From contig NC_021172.1 of assembly GCF_000230975.2 (NCBI RefSeq), positions 248,001-312,000 of the forward strand: a stretch of DNA of 64,000 bases. The letters are read 5' to 3'. The DNA comes from Hyphomicrobium denitrificans 1NES1. Its GTDB lineage: Bacteria; Pseudomonadota; Alphaproteobacteria; Rhizobiales; Hyphomicrobiaceae. The translations under genes and the position numbers were made by a program. Below, one piece after another: positions 19,121 through 27,156 of this stretch. Position 1 is the stretch's first letter. Every line of letters starts with the position of its first letter. The notes below the pieces were generated by a model. It did no database searches, had not been told where the DNA came from, and worked only from the letters and a program-made list of their open reading frames with translations.

Positions 19121-19666
19121 ATGAACGACTTGCCCATTTCCCTGATTGTCGCCGTTTCGGAAAACGGTGTCATTGGCTGCGAGGGCGCCTTGCCCTGGCG
19201 GCTCTCGTCCGATCTCAAAGTGTTCCGTAGGCTGACGATGGACAAACCCGTCATCATGGGCCGGCGGACATTCCAGTCGATCGGCAAGGCCCTCGATGGC
19301 CGCGACAACATCGTCGTGACGCGCGATCCGGAGTTCGAGGCCGCGGATATCTCGACCTGTGAAAGCGTGACCGACGCACTGACGCTCGCGCGCATCCTTG
19401 CGACCACGCGCGGGGCCGAGGAGATCATGGTTATCGGCGGCGTCGCCGTCTTCGACGCCGCGTTTCCGGTTGCAGATCGTATCTATCTGACGCGCGTTCA
19501 TGCGAACGTCGAAGGCGACCGGTATTTCCCGGCTCCAGACGAGGCGGTTTGGCAGGAAGTGGCGAAAGAAGCGCTGCCGCAGGGTCCACGCGATGAGTTT
19601 CCCTCGACATTGTTCGTTTACGAACGTCGCCAAAAGAGTGACGAAGCCGATGCCGAACGCCCTTGA
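19121..19666 (+). CDS. folA: Dihydrofolate reductase
   Basis: Reduces dihydrofolate to tetrahydrofolate with NADPH; the target of trimethoprim. 181 residues. Readable motifs: ISLIVAVSENGVIGCEGALPWRL (active-site loop), KPVIMGRRTFQSIGKALDGRDNIVVTRD (NADPH-binding), EIMVIGGVAVFD and RIYLTRVHANVEGDRYFP. The active-site acidic residue falls in the LSSDLKVF segment. It follows thyA in the usual order and is probably co-transcribed with it. Confidence 0.95.
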   Translation: MNDLPISLIVAVSENGVIGCEGALPWRLSSDLKVFRRLTMDKPVIMGRRTFQSIGKALDGRDNIVVTRDPEFEAADISTCESVTDALTLARILATTRGAEEIMVIGGVAVFDAAFPVADRIYLTRVHANVEGDRYFPAPDEAVWQEVAKEALPQGPRDEFPSTLFVYERRQKSDEADAERP

Positions 19667-19889
19667 AGCGCGGCCGCGACGCCCCAAATTGCGATAAGCC
19701 AAGGGGTGGGGAATTTGCGAACGAGGGAACCCTACCTTATAAGCTGCCCCGAACCTTGTTTTCTTTGCGTCCCCGAGGCTTTCGCCGTGCACGTCTCAAA
19801 GTTGTCTCCCGAGACCGACGCCGCGCCAAGGAGCCGGGAGATGGGCGCAATTTCATTCTCAGCTCAAAACACGAGAGAGGCCCTGATTT

Positions 19890-21056
19890 ATGCCCTGGAG
19901 TAATCAAGGCGGCGGCAAAGGCAGCGGCGGCGGTGGAGGCGGACCGTGGGGAGGGGGGCCTTGGGGCTCAGGCTCTGGGGGTGGCGGCAAGGAGCCGCCC
20001 GATCTCGATGAGATTTTGCGCCGCGGCCAGGATCGCATGCGCCGGGTCATACGCGGCGGCGGCGGTGGCGGTGGCAATGGCGCCGGCGGCATCGGCGGTG
20101 GCGTTCCGAGGGCCTTCCTTTTTCTGCTTGGTCTTTTGCTGCTTGCAAGTGTCGCGTTCTACGGCTTCTTCTATCGCGTCAATCCGGACGAGCAGGGTAT
20201 TGTCCTGCGCTTCGGCAAGTACGAGCGCTGGGAAGGTCCGGGTCTCCATTGGCGGTGGCCGTACCCGATCGAAGAAGTGCGGCTGCCGAAAGTCACGCAA
20301 CAGCGCACCATCGAAGTCGGCAGCGCCCGCAGCACCATCGGCGCGCGCGACAGCGGCCTGATGCTGACGGGCGACGGCAGTGTCGTCGATGTCCGTTTCG
20401 TCGTGTTCTGGCGCATCAGCCCGGATAAGAGCGCGGACGGCGATACCGGCGTCGAGCAATTCCTGTTCAACATCGCGCAGCCCGAGACGACGGTGCGCGA
20501 GGTTGCCGAAAGCGCCATGCGCGAGGTCGTCGGCCAGTCCTCATTGCAGCCGCTCCTGACGGGCGGCCGGCAGCAGACGCAGGAAGAAGTTCAGAGGCTG
20601 ATGCAAAAGACGCTCGACTACTACCGGGCAGGCATCAAGATCGACCAGGTGCAGCTCAAGGAGGTCGATCCGCCGGAGGAAGTCATTGGCGCGTTCCGTG
20701 AAGTCGCCGCCGCGGCTCAGGAGAAAGAGACGCTGATCAAGCAGGCGCAAACGTATGCCGATCAGGTCACGCCGAGGGCGCATGGTGAGGCGGATCGCAT
20801 TGTTGCTGCCGCCGAAGGCTATCGCGACCAGACGGTCGCCGAGGCGACGGGTCAGGCGGCCCGCTTCCTCAAGGTTTATGACGAATACAAGAAGGCGCCG
20901 GACGTTACGCGAGAGCGCTTGTATCTTGAGATGCAGGAACGCGTGCTCGAGGGTGCCGACAAGATCATCATCGATCAAAAGAGCGGCCAGGGCGTCGTGC
21001 CTTATCTTCCATTAGAACAGCTTCAAAAGCGCGAACCGGCCGAAGGATCGAAATAA
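19890..21056 (+). CDS. hflK: HflK, SPFH/prohibitin-family membrane protein
   Basis: Partner of HflC in the large periplasm-facing HflKC complex that surrounds the FtsH protease and modulates its activity. 388 residues: a glycine-rich cytoplasmic lead (1-70, with runs of GGG), one transmembrane helix (FLFLLGLLLLASVAFYGFF, about 74-92), the band-7/SPFH domain beginning VNPDEQGIVLRFGKY, then a long helical region (AQEKETLIKQAQTYADQVTPRA) for coiled-coil packing, and a short C-terminal tail. The hflC start codon lies immediately after its stop. Confidence 0.95.
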   Translation: MPWSNQGGGKGSGGGGGGPWGGGPWGSGSGGGGKEPPDLDEILRRGQDRMRRVIRGGGGGGGNGAGGIGGGVPRAFLFLLGLLLLASVAFYGFFYRVNPDEQGIVLRFGKYERWEGPGLHWRWPYPIEEVRLPKVTQQRTIEVGSARSTIGARDSGLMLTGDGSVVDVRFVVFWRISPDKSADGDTGVEQFLFNIAQPETTVREVAESAMREVVGQSSLQPLLTGGRQQTQEEVQRLMQKTLDYYRAGIKIDQVQLKEVDPPEEVIGAFREVAAAAQEKETLIKQAQTYADQVTPRAHGEADRIVAAAEGYRDQTVAEATGQAARFLKVYDEYKKAPDVTRERLYLEMQERVLEGADKIIIDQKSGQGVVPYLPLEQLQKREPAEGSK

Positions 21057-21057
21057 T

Positions 21058-21972
21058 ATGCGCGCGTTCTTCGCATTCATTTTCACGGTATTGATCCTCG
21101 CGGCTGCAGGTCTCTACGCGTCGGCGTTCGTCGTCCACCAGAACGAGCAGGCGATGGTGCTGCGCTTCGGCAAGACGCAGCAGATCGTCGAAACGCCCGG
21201 GTTGAAGTGGAAGGTTCCATTCATCGATACGGTCGAGAAATTCGATAAGCGTATTCTCGATCTCGATACGACGGAGCAGGAAGTCACCGCTTCCGATCAA
21301 CAGCGGCTGATCGTCGACGCCTACGCGCGCTACCGCATCACGGACCCCCTGAAGTTCTATCAGAACGTGCGCAACGAAGAACGGGTGCGTGAAGTCGTCG
21401 GGCCTTTGATCGAGTCCGAAATTCGCCGCGTGCTCGGCTCAGCGACGCTGCAGGAGATCGTCAAGGACAAGCGCGAGCCGCTGATGAAGCAGATCGCGGC
21501 GCAGGTGAACAAGGAAGGCCGCGATTACGGCCTTGAAGTCGTCGACGTGCGCATCAAGCGCGCCGATCTGCCGAAGGTGAACCTCGTCAAGGTCTACGAT
21601 CGCATGCGCGCCGATCGCGTGCGCGAGGCGACGGAGCTGAGGGCGCAGGGCGAAGCCGAAAGCAACCGCATTCGCGCCAACGCCGACAAGGCCGTGACGA
21701 TCATCAAGGCGGAAGCCACGAAGAAGTCGGATGAGATCCGCGGCGACGGTGAAGCTCAGCGCAGCCGCATCTTCGCGGACGCCTTCGGGCAGGACCCCGA
21801 TTTCTTCCGCTTCTACCGGTCGATGCAGGCCTACACGACGGCCATCAAGCCCGACGATACGCGCCTGCTGCTATCGCCCAGTAGCGATTTCTTCCGGTAC
21901 TTCGAGGACCCTAACGGCCGTTCCAAGACGGCACCGGCGGCGGGCTCCGTTTCCGTCGCGCCGGCGCAATGA
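21058..21972 (+). CDS. hflC: HflC, SPFH/prohibitin-family membrane protein
   Basis: Second subunit of the HflKC regulator of FtsH. 304 residues with an N-terminal membrane helix (FFAFIFTVLILAAAGLYASAFVV), SPFH domain (VHQNEQAMVLRFGKTQQIVETPGLKWKVPF), and helical C-terminal half (RADRVREATELRAQGEAESNRIRANADKA split by turns), ending in a flexible alanine/proline tail. Starts 1 base after the hflK stop; its stop overlaps the start of the DUF2065 gene by 4 bases, so the three are translationally coupled. Confidence 0.95.
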   Translation: MRAFFAFIFTVLILAAAGLYASAFVVHQNEQAMVLRFGKTQQIVETPGLKWKVPFIDTVEKFDKRILDLDTTEQEVTASDQQRLIVDAYARYRITDPLKFYQNVRNEERVREVVGPLIESEIRRVLGSATLQEIVKDKREPLMKQIAAQVNKEGRDYGLEVVDVRIKRADLPKVNLVKVYDRMRADRVREATELRAQGEAESNRIRANADKAVTIIKAEATKKSDEIRGDGEAQRSRIFADAFGQDPDFFRFYRSMQAYTTAIKPDDTRLLLSPSSDFFRYFEDPNGRSKTAPAAGSVSVAPAQ

Positions 21973-22154
21973 ACGACCTTCTGGCCGGCCTCGGAATAGC
22001 CCTAGTCCTCGAAGGGCTGCTCTGGGCGCTTGCGCCGGACGCTGCGCGGCGTGTGGTCACGGACATCGCCAGCCGGGGAAATGCCCCTATCCAGGCTTGC
22101 GCCTTGGCGGCCATCGCCTTTGGAGTTTTCCTCGTCTGGCTCGTCCGAGGATAA
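21969..22154 (+). CDS. DUF2065 small membrane protein
   Basis: 61-residue protein with two hydrophobic segments (DLLAGLGIALVLEGLLWALA and IQACALAAIAFGVFLVWLV), matching the DUF2065 family. Members very often follow hflC, as here, with a 4-base ATGA overlap. Biochemical role unknown. Its constant neighbours suggest a part in the HflKC/FtsH membrane quality-control complex, but this is inferred from position only. Confidence 0.85.
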   Translation: MNDLLAGLGIALVLEGLLWALAPDAARRVVTDIASRGNAPIQACALAAIAFGVFLVWLVRG

Positions 22155-22280
22155 CCCCGAGCCGACTTGTCCTCCCGTCCCGGCAATATGCTACGATCGT
22201 CACTTTGATGCTTCGATCTTGCGCCAATTAATCCTTATAGGTCCCGCCGGGCGCCGCGTGGGTCGGACACTGGAGTTCTC

Positions 22281-23750
22281 TTGATGATCGGAAAAAGTTC
22301 CGTGCTTTTGCCCCGACTGCTGCTCAGCGCGATCATGACGATGGCGCTGTTTTCCTGTCCGGCGCAGGCGTTTCAGAACGGCCCGACATCGGTTGCGCCG
22401 CTTGCAAAGAAACTGATCGACGCCGTCGTCAACATCGCGACCTCGCAGACCGTCAAAGGACCGAGCGGCGTGCCGCTGCCCAAGGTGCCGAAGGGGGCAC
22501 CGTTCGAAGACTTCTTCGACGATTTCTTCAACAAGCGCGGCGGCATGCCCCATTCGGACCGCAAGATCTCGTCGCTCGGCTCCGGCTTCGTGATCGACGG
22601 CAAGGAAGGGCTGATCGTCACCAACAACCACGTCATCGAAGGCGCCGAGGAGATCGAGATCAATTTTCATGACGGCTCGAAGCTCAAGGTCGACAAGATC
22701 ATCGGTCGTGACACGAAGGCCGATCTCGCACTGCTCAAAGTGACGCCGAAAAAGCCGCTCGCCGACGTCAAGTTCGGCTCGTCCGCGACTATCGAAGTCG
22801 GCGACTGGGTGATGGCGATCGGCAACCCGTTCGGGCTCGGGGGCTCCGTCTCCGTCGGGATCATCTCGGCGAAGAGCCGCGATATCAATTCCGGGCCCTA
22901 CGACGATTATCTGCAGACGGATGCTGCCATCAACAAGGGCAACTCGGGTGGGCCGCTGTTCAACATGGATGGCGAAGTGATCGGCGTGAACACTGCGATC
23001 ATATCGCCGACGGGTGGCTCCATCGGCATCGGCTTTGCGGTTCCGTCCGATACCGTTTCGAACGTCATCGATCAGTTGAAGCAATACGGAGAGGTCCGGC
23101 GCGGCTGGCTTGGCGTCAAGATCCAGACGGTGACGGACGACATTGCCGAAACGCTCGGCGTACCCGAAAACAGCGGTGCCTTGATCGCAGCCGTGACACC
23201 TGAAAGCCCTGCCGCGAAAGCGGGGCTCGAAGCCGGCGATGTGATCCTGAAGTTCGACAGCAAGGACGTGACGACGATGCGCGGCCTGCCGCGGATCGTA
23301 GCCCAGGCGCCGATCGGCAAAGCCGTCGACGTCGAGCTTTTGCGCAAGGGCCAACGCAAGACGCTGCAAGTGACGGTCGGCCGGCTCGACGATGGCGAGG
23401 ATAACGACAGCGATCTCAAAGAGCAGGGCGGCGACAGCGCTGCTCCGGCGGGTGCGGCCATCATCGGTCTCAAGCTTTCGGCGTTGACGCCCGATCTCAG
23501 GCGGAAGTACGGGCTCGACGAGAAGATCAAAGGTGTCGTCGTCGAGGATATCGATCCGCAAAGTCCGGCGGCGAAGAAGGGCATCAAAGCGGGAGACGTC
23601 ATCGTCGAGGCGGCGCAGGAGGCGGTGAACGATCCGAGCGACGTTGCGGCGAGCGTCGACAAGGTCAAGAAAGCCGGACGCAAGGCCGTGCTATTGCGGG
23701 TCGAAGACGGCAAAGGCGATCTTCGGTTTGTTGCCGTGCCAATCTCGTAA
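22281..23750 (+). CDS. degP: Do/DegP-family periplasmic serine protease
   Basis: 489-residue HtrA-type protease-chaperone of the periplasm. Signal peptide at the start (LLSAIMTMALFSCPAQAF). Trypsin-like domain with all three catalytic residues visible: His in VTNNHVIEGAEE, Asp in KADLALLKV, Ser in NKGNSGGPLFN. Two PDZ domains follow (RRGWLGVKIQTV... and GLKLSALTPDLRRKYGL...). It degrades or refolds damaged envelope proteins. It follows hflK-hflC-DUF2065 after about 125 bases, a common arrangement in alphaproteobacteria. DegP and DegQ-type members cannot be separated safely from sequence; the symbol is for the family. Confidence 0.92.
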   Translation: MMIGKSSVLLPRLLLSAIMTMALFSCPAQAFQNGPTSVAPLAKKLIDAVVNIATSQTVKGPSGVPLPKVPKGAPFEDFFDDFFNKRGGMPHSDRKISSLGSGFVIDGKEGLIVTNNHVIEGAEEIEINFHDGSKLKVDKIIGRDTKADLALLKVTPKKPLADVKFGSSATIEVGDWVMAIGNPFGLGGSVSVGIISAKSRDINSGPYDDYLQTDAAINKGNSGGPLFNMDGEVIGVNTAIISPTGGSIGIGFAVPSDTVSNVIDQLKQYGEVRRGWLGVKIQTVTDDIAETLGVPENSGALIAAVTPESPAAKAGLEAGDVILKFDSKDVTTMRGLPRIVAQAPIGKAVDVELLRKGQRKTLQVTVGRLDDGEDNDSDLKEQGGDSAAPAGAAIIGLKLSALTPDLRRKYGLDEKIKGVVVEDIDPQSPAAKKGIKAGDVIVEAAQEAVNDPSDVAASVDKVKKAGRKAVLLRVEDGKGDLRFVAVPIS

Positions 23751-23772
23751 CACACGCGGTTTTTGGCATTGA

Positions 23773-24507
23773 ATGGTGCGCCAGGAGGCAAATGTGTCCG
23801 AACATCACGGCATTCTCGATACCATCTTTGAATCGTTCTCTCCGGTGCACCCGGACGGGCATAAGTTCATCGCCATCGGCGCGGTCGTCACGCTGTTGTT
23901 CTTTCTGATCTATCCGCCGCTCGGGTGGATCGCGGCGTTGATCACTGCGTGGGTTGTTTATTTCTTCCGCGATCCGCAACGCGTCACGCCGTTGCGGCCG
24001 GGTCTCGTCATCTCGGCGGCGGACGGCAAGATTTCGTCGATCGAAAAAGTGACGCCGCCGGCCGAGCTCGGCTTGGGATCGGACGAGCGGGTTCGCATCT
24101 CGACGTTCCTTTCGATCTTTGACGTGCATATCAATCGGGCACCCGTAGCCGGACGCATCGTGCGCTCGCTTTATGTGCCGGGTGCCTTCCTGAACGCTGC
24201 GCTCGATAAGGCGAGCGAGGACAACGAACGGCGCATTCTGGTCATCGACACGGCGAACTACGGCGAGATTGGCGTCGTGCAAATCGCCGGGCTCGTGGCA
24301 CGGAGAATTGTGACATTCTCGCAGATGGGGGATACCGTCGGCGTGGGGCAGCGGTTTGGCTTGATCCGCTTCGGTTCGCGCGTCGATGTTTATTTGCCGC
24401 CCGGTAAAGTCGCCCTTGTGAGTGTTGGGCAACGAGCGGTTGCGGGTGAGACGGTTTTAGCCGATCTTCAGTCGGTAGAGCCCGAGCGAGAGGCGCGCCT
24501 CGGCTAA
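23773..24507 (+). CDS. psd: Phosphatidylserine decarboxylase, short membrane form
   Basis: Makes phosphatidylethanolamine from phosphatidylserine. 244 residues with two N-terminal membrane segments (FIAIGAVVTLLFFLIYPPLGWI). The proenzyme splits itself at Gly201-Ser202 (RFGSRVDVYLP), turning Ser202 into the pyruvoyl cofactor; the short-form GS motif replaces the LGST of longer enzymes. Other active-site elements: ISAADGK with Asp84, and FDVHINRAP with His119. Directly upstream of pssA, which makes its substrate. Confidence 0.94.
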   Translation: MVRQEANVSEHHGILDTIFESFSPVHPDGHKFIAIGAVVTLLFFLIYPPLGWIAALITAWVVYFFRDPQRVTPLRPGLVISAADGKISSIEKVTPPAELGLGSDERVRISTFLSIFDVHINRAPVAGRIVRSLYVPGAFLNAALDKASEDNERRILVIDTANYGEIGVVQIAGLVARRIVTFSQMGDTVGVGQRFGLIRFGSRVDVYLPPGKVALVSVGQRAVAGETVLADLQSVEPEREARLG

Positions 24508-24552
24508 ACGGACGGTCGGGCGGCTGCGCGCGTGTGGCCAGAGGAGGCTGCC

Positions 24553-25497
24553 ATGGACATGGACGAACCACTGCTGGAAACGGAAACGCGTCGTCGGCGG
24601 CGACGGTCGCTGTTCCGGCATCGGCGAGTGCCGGTGCGGATGCTGGTGCCGAACTTCTTTACGCTGCTCGGCCTCTGCGCGGGGTTGACTTCAATCCGCA
24701 TGGGGATCGAGGGCCGCTACGATCTGGCTCTTGCCGCGATCGTGTTCGCAGGTTGCCTCGACGGTATCGACGGCCGCATCGCGCGGCTTCTCAAAGCCTC
24801 ATCGCGCTTCGGGGCCGAGCTCGACAGTCTCGCGGATTTTGTCAATTTCGGCGTCGCTCCGGCTTTCCTCATTTTCAACTGGGGCCTCGGCGACCTCAAA
24901 AGCGCGGGCTGGATCTGCGTGATGATTTTCGCGCTGGCCTCGGCGCTTCGGCTGGCGCGATTCAACACGGCGATCGACGAAGAAAAGCCGAAATGGCAAT
25001 CGAATTATTTTATCGGAATGCCGACGCCCGCCGCGGCCATTGCGGTTCTGCTGCCCGTTTACATCTCTCAACTCGGGTTCGACGAGATCAAAGCTCATTG
25101 GGCGCTGACGATCGTACTCGTCTATACGCTTTTCATCGCCTTCATGATGGTTTCAACGATCCCCACCTATTCCGGCAAGCTGCTTGGCGAGCGCGTCGGG
25201 CGGGAATGGGTGTTGCCGATTTTCGTGATTGCGGTTGCGGTCGTCGCGATGCTGTTCACGTATCCCTATCAGACGCTGACTGCGATTACGGTTGCCTATC
25301 TGGCTTTCATTCCGCTGAGCTGGCGGAACTTTCATGACAAAGCTGAAAAGGGCGATGAGGCGGATGCGATGATAGCTTCTGGATCTTCGGCTGCAGTATC
25401 GGGCGGTACGTCTCCGCCGGCAGAGAGCGCCGTCGAAGAGCCGCCGAAGACGACGGGCCGCATTTTCACGCTGCGGTCTACGGATCAGCCGAAGTAA
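24553..25497 (+). CDS. pssA: CDP-diacylglycerol-serine O-phosphatidyltransferase
   Basis: Joins serine to CDP-diacylglycerol to give phosphatidylserine, feeding the adjacent decarboxylase. The CDP-alcohol phosphotransferase motif is complete (DGIDGRIARLL...RFGAELDSLADFV; Asp70, Asp73, Gly74, Ala77, Arg78, Gly87, Asp91, Asp95). About eight hydrophobic segments follow. The start is the ATG at 24553, 5 bases after a perfect AGGAGG-type site; a GTG 21 bases upstream overlaps that site and is rejected. 314 residues, with a disordered tail of about 50. It ends 6 bases before the convergent manC gene. Confidence 0.94.
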   Translation: MDMDEPLLETETRRRRRRSLFRHRRVPVRMLVPNFFTLLGLCAGLTSIRMGIEGRYDLALAAIVFAGCLDGIDGRIARLLKASSRFGAELDSLADFVNFGVAPAFLIFNWGLGDLKSAGWICVMIFALASALRLARFNTAIDEEKPKWQSNYFIGMPTPAAAIAVLLPVYISQLGFDEIKAHWALTIVLVYTLFIAFMMVSTIPTYSGKLLGERVGREWVLPIFVIAVAVVAMLFTYPYQTLTAITVAYLAFIPLSWRNFHDKAEKGDEADAMIASGSSAAVSGGTSPPAESAVEEPPKTTGRIFTLRSTDQPK

Positions 25498-25503
25498 GAG
25501 CGC

Positions 25504-26949
25504 TTATTTCGTTTCTTCGGGCGCCCGATGGTAGATGTCGTCCGTGCGCAGGATGTCATCTTCGCCGAGGTATGATCCGATCTGAACCTCGATGATTTCG
25601 ACCGGCACTTTGCCGGGATTTTCGAGACGATGCCATTGTGTTGCGACGATGTAAACGCTCTCGTTCTCGCGCACGAGCTGCTCGCGCTCGCCGATGACGA
25701 CGCGTGCGGTCCCCTGCACGACAACCCAATGCTCGGAGCGATGATGGTGCATTTGCATGGAGAGCACGCCGCCGGGCTTTACATGCAGCAGCTTAACCTG
25801 GAAGCGCGGGCCGATATTCAATGTCTCGAAGTATCCCCAGGGGCGGTAATTTCTAAGGTGCTGCTCCTGCTCCTTGCGGTTCGATTGCCGTAAACGCTGC
25901 ACGATCTTCGAGACGTCCTGCGTGCGGCTTTTATCGGCGACGAGCAATGCGTCGGGGGTGTCGACGATAACGAGGTCCTTGACGCCGATGGTCGAGACGA
26001 TGGCCTTTTCGGAATGGATAAAGCAGTCCGAAGTATCTTCCAGGACGGCTTCGCCCTTGACGAAATTGCCGACGTCATCCCGCGGAGCGATGTCCCAGAG
26101 CGACGACCAGGAGCCGACATCGTTCCAGCCGACATCGAGTGGCAAGACGGCCGCGGCTTCGGTCTTTTCCATGACGGCATAGTCGACCGAAATGTTCGGG
26201 GCCGCCGCGAAGCCATTTTTGTCGAGCCGCAAAAATCCGAGGTCTTCCTTCGCGCCAGCGAGCGCCGCGCGCGCGGCGTGCAATATCTCAGGGTGCAGCC
26301 GTTCGATCTCGTCGAGGAAAGTTCTGGCGTTCAGCACAAAGATGCCGCTGTTCCAGGAGCGGTCGCCAGCCGCCAGATAAGCTTCGGCTGTCGCGCGATC
26401 GGGTTTCTCCGCAAAGGATTCGACGGTGAAAGCGCGACCGTCGAAACCCGCGAGCGGGCGCCCCTGCTTGATGTATCCGTAGCCGGTGTGCGGTTCGGTC
26501 GGCTTGATTCCGAAGAGGACGAGCCTGCCGGTTGCGGCGACGTCGGCTGCACGTTTGACGGCGTCCGCGAACAGCGTGTCGTCCTTCACGACATGATCGG
26601 ACGGCATCACCGCGAGAATCGCCTTGGGACTTGCTTCGAGCGCCACCAAAGCCGCGACGGCGATTGCCGGCGCCGTATTGCGTGCGACGGGTTCGAGGAC
26701 GATCGCGAGAGGATCTATCCCCAGGCGCTCGACTTCCTCGCGGATGAGAAAGCGATGGTCGTTGTTGCAAAGAAGGATCGGTGCCTTAAAGCCCGATGCT
26801 TGTCTCAGACGGGTCAGGGCGGCCGAGAGAAAGCTGCCATTTTGGCTGCTGAAGAATCGGATGAACTGCTTCGGATACATCGACCGCGAAAGCGGCCAGA
26901 GCCGCGTGCCGGAGCCGCCAGACAGGATTACCGGATAAATGTCGTTCAT
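25504..26949 (-). CDS. manC: Mannose-1-phosphate guanylyltransferase / mannose-6-phosphate isomerase
   Basis: Bifunctional sugar-nucleotide enzyme that makes GDP-mannose for exopolysaccharide or lipopolysaccharide. 481 residues. N-terminal nucleotidyltransferase domain with signature YPVILSGGSGTRLWPLSR and FAEKPDRATAEAYL; C-terminal cupin (isomerase-type) domain with RPWGYFETL, VKPGGVLSMQMHHHRSEHWVVVQG split at the metal histidines, and ENESVYI. ATG 26949 is chosen over a TTG four codons upstream. It is the type II (double-domain) form. No other GDP-mannose or glycosyltransferase gene lies in the window; a polysaccharide chain-length-type gene lies about 6 kb away. Confidence 0.94.
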   Translation of the reverse strand: MNDIYPVILSGGSGTRLWPLSRSMYPKQFIRFFSSQNGSFLSAALTRLRQASGFKAPILLCNNDHRFLIREEVERLGIDPLAIVLEPVARNTAPAIAVAALVALEASPKAILAVMPSDHVVKDDTLFADAVKRAADVAATGRLVLFGIKPTEPHTGYGYIKQGRPLAGFDGRAFTVESFAEKPDRATAEAYLAAGDRSWNSGIFVLNARTFLDEIERLHPEILHAARAALAGAKEDLGFLRLDKNGFAAAPNISVDYAVMEKTEAAAVLPLDVGWNDVGSWSSLWDIAPRDDVGNFVKGEAVLEDTSDCFIHSEKAIVSTIGVKDLVIVDTPDALLVADKSRTQDVSKIVQRLRQSNRKEQEQHLRNYRPWGYFETLNIGPRFQVKLLHVKPGGVLSMQMHHHRSEHWVVVQGTARVVIGEREQLVRENESVYIVATQWHRLENPGKVPVEIIEVQIGSYLGEDDILRTDDIYHRAPEETK

Positions 26950-27156
26950 CGACGGACCCAAGCCCCATTAACGAATGAGCCGCGAGGTACGGCGCCAGCT
27001 TTACAACGTCGCTGCAGTCGGATTGGTAAACCAGTCCCAGAAGCTGAACCGCTTTTGTCTTTTTCACGCACTTCTTCGCTGCCCGCCGCGAGGTCGTCTT
27101 GATCGAACCGGATCATGCGGCGCGATGCAAGACCTGATTGAAAAGAGGGATAAAGA

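Noticed and set aside
19890..20110. Glycine-rich repeat-like stretch, considered as a DNA repeat
   Set aside because: It encodes the normal Gly-rich cytoplasmic lead of HflK; no regular period at DNA level.
22200..23561. 453-codon minus-strand frame across the Do protease gene
   Set aside because: Antisense shadow: rich in Arg, His and Asp, with no domain, while the plus strand has the complete protease and PDZ domains.
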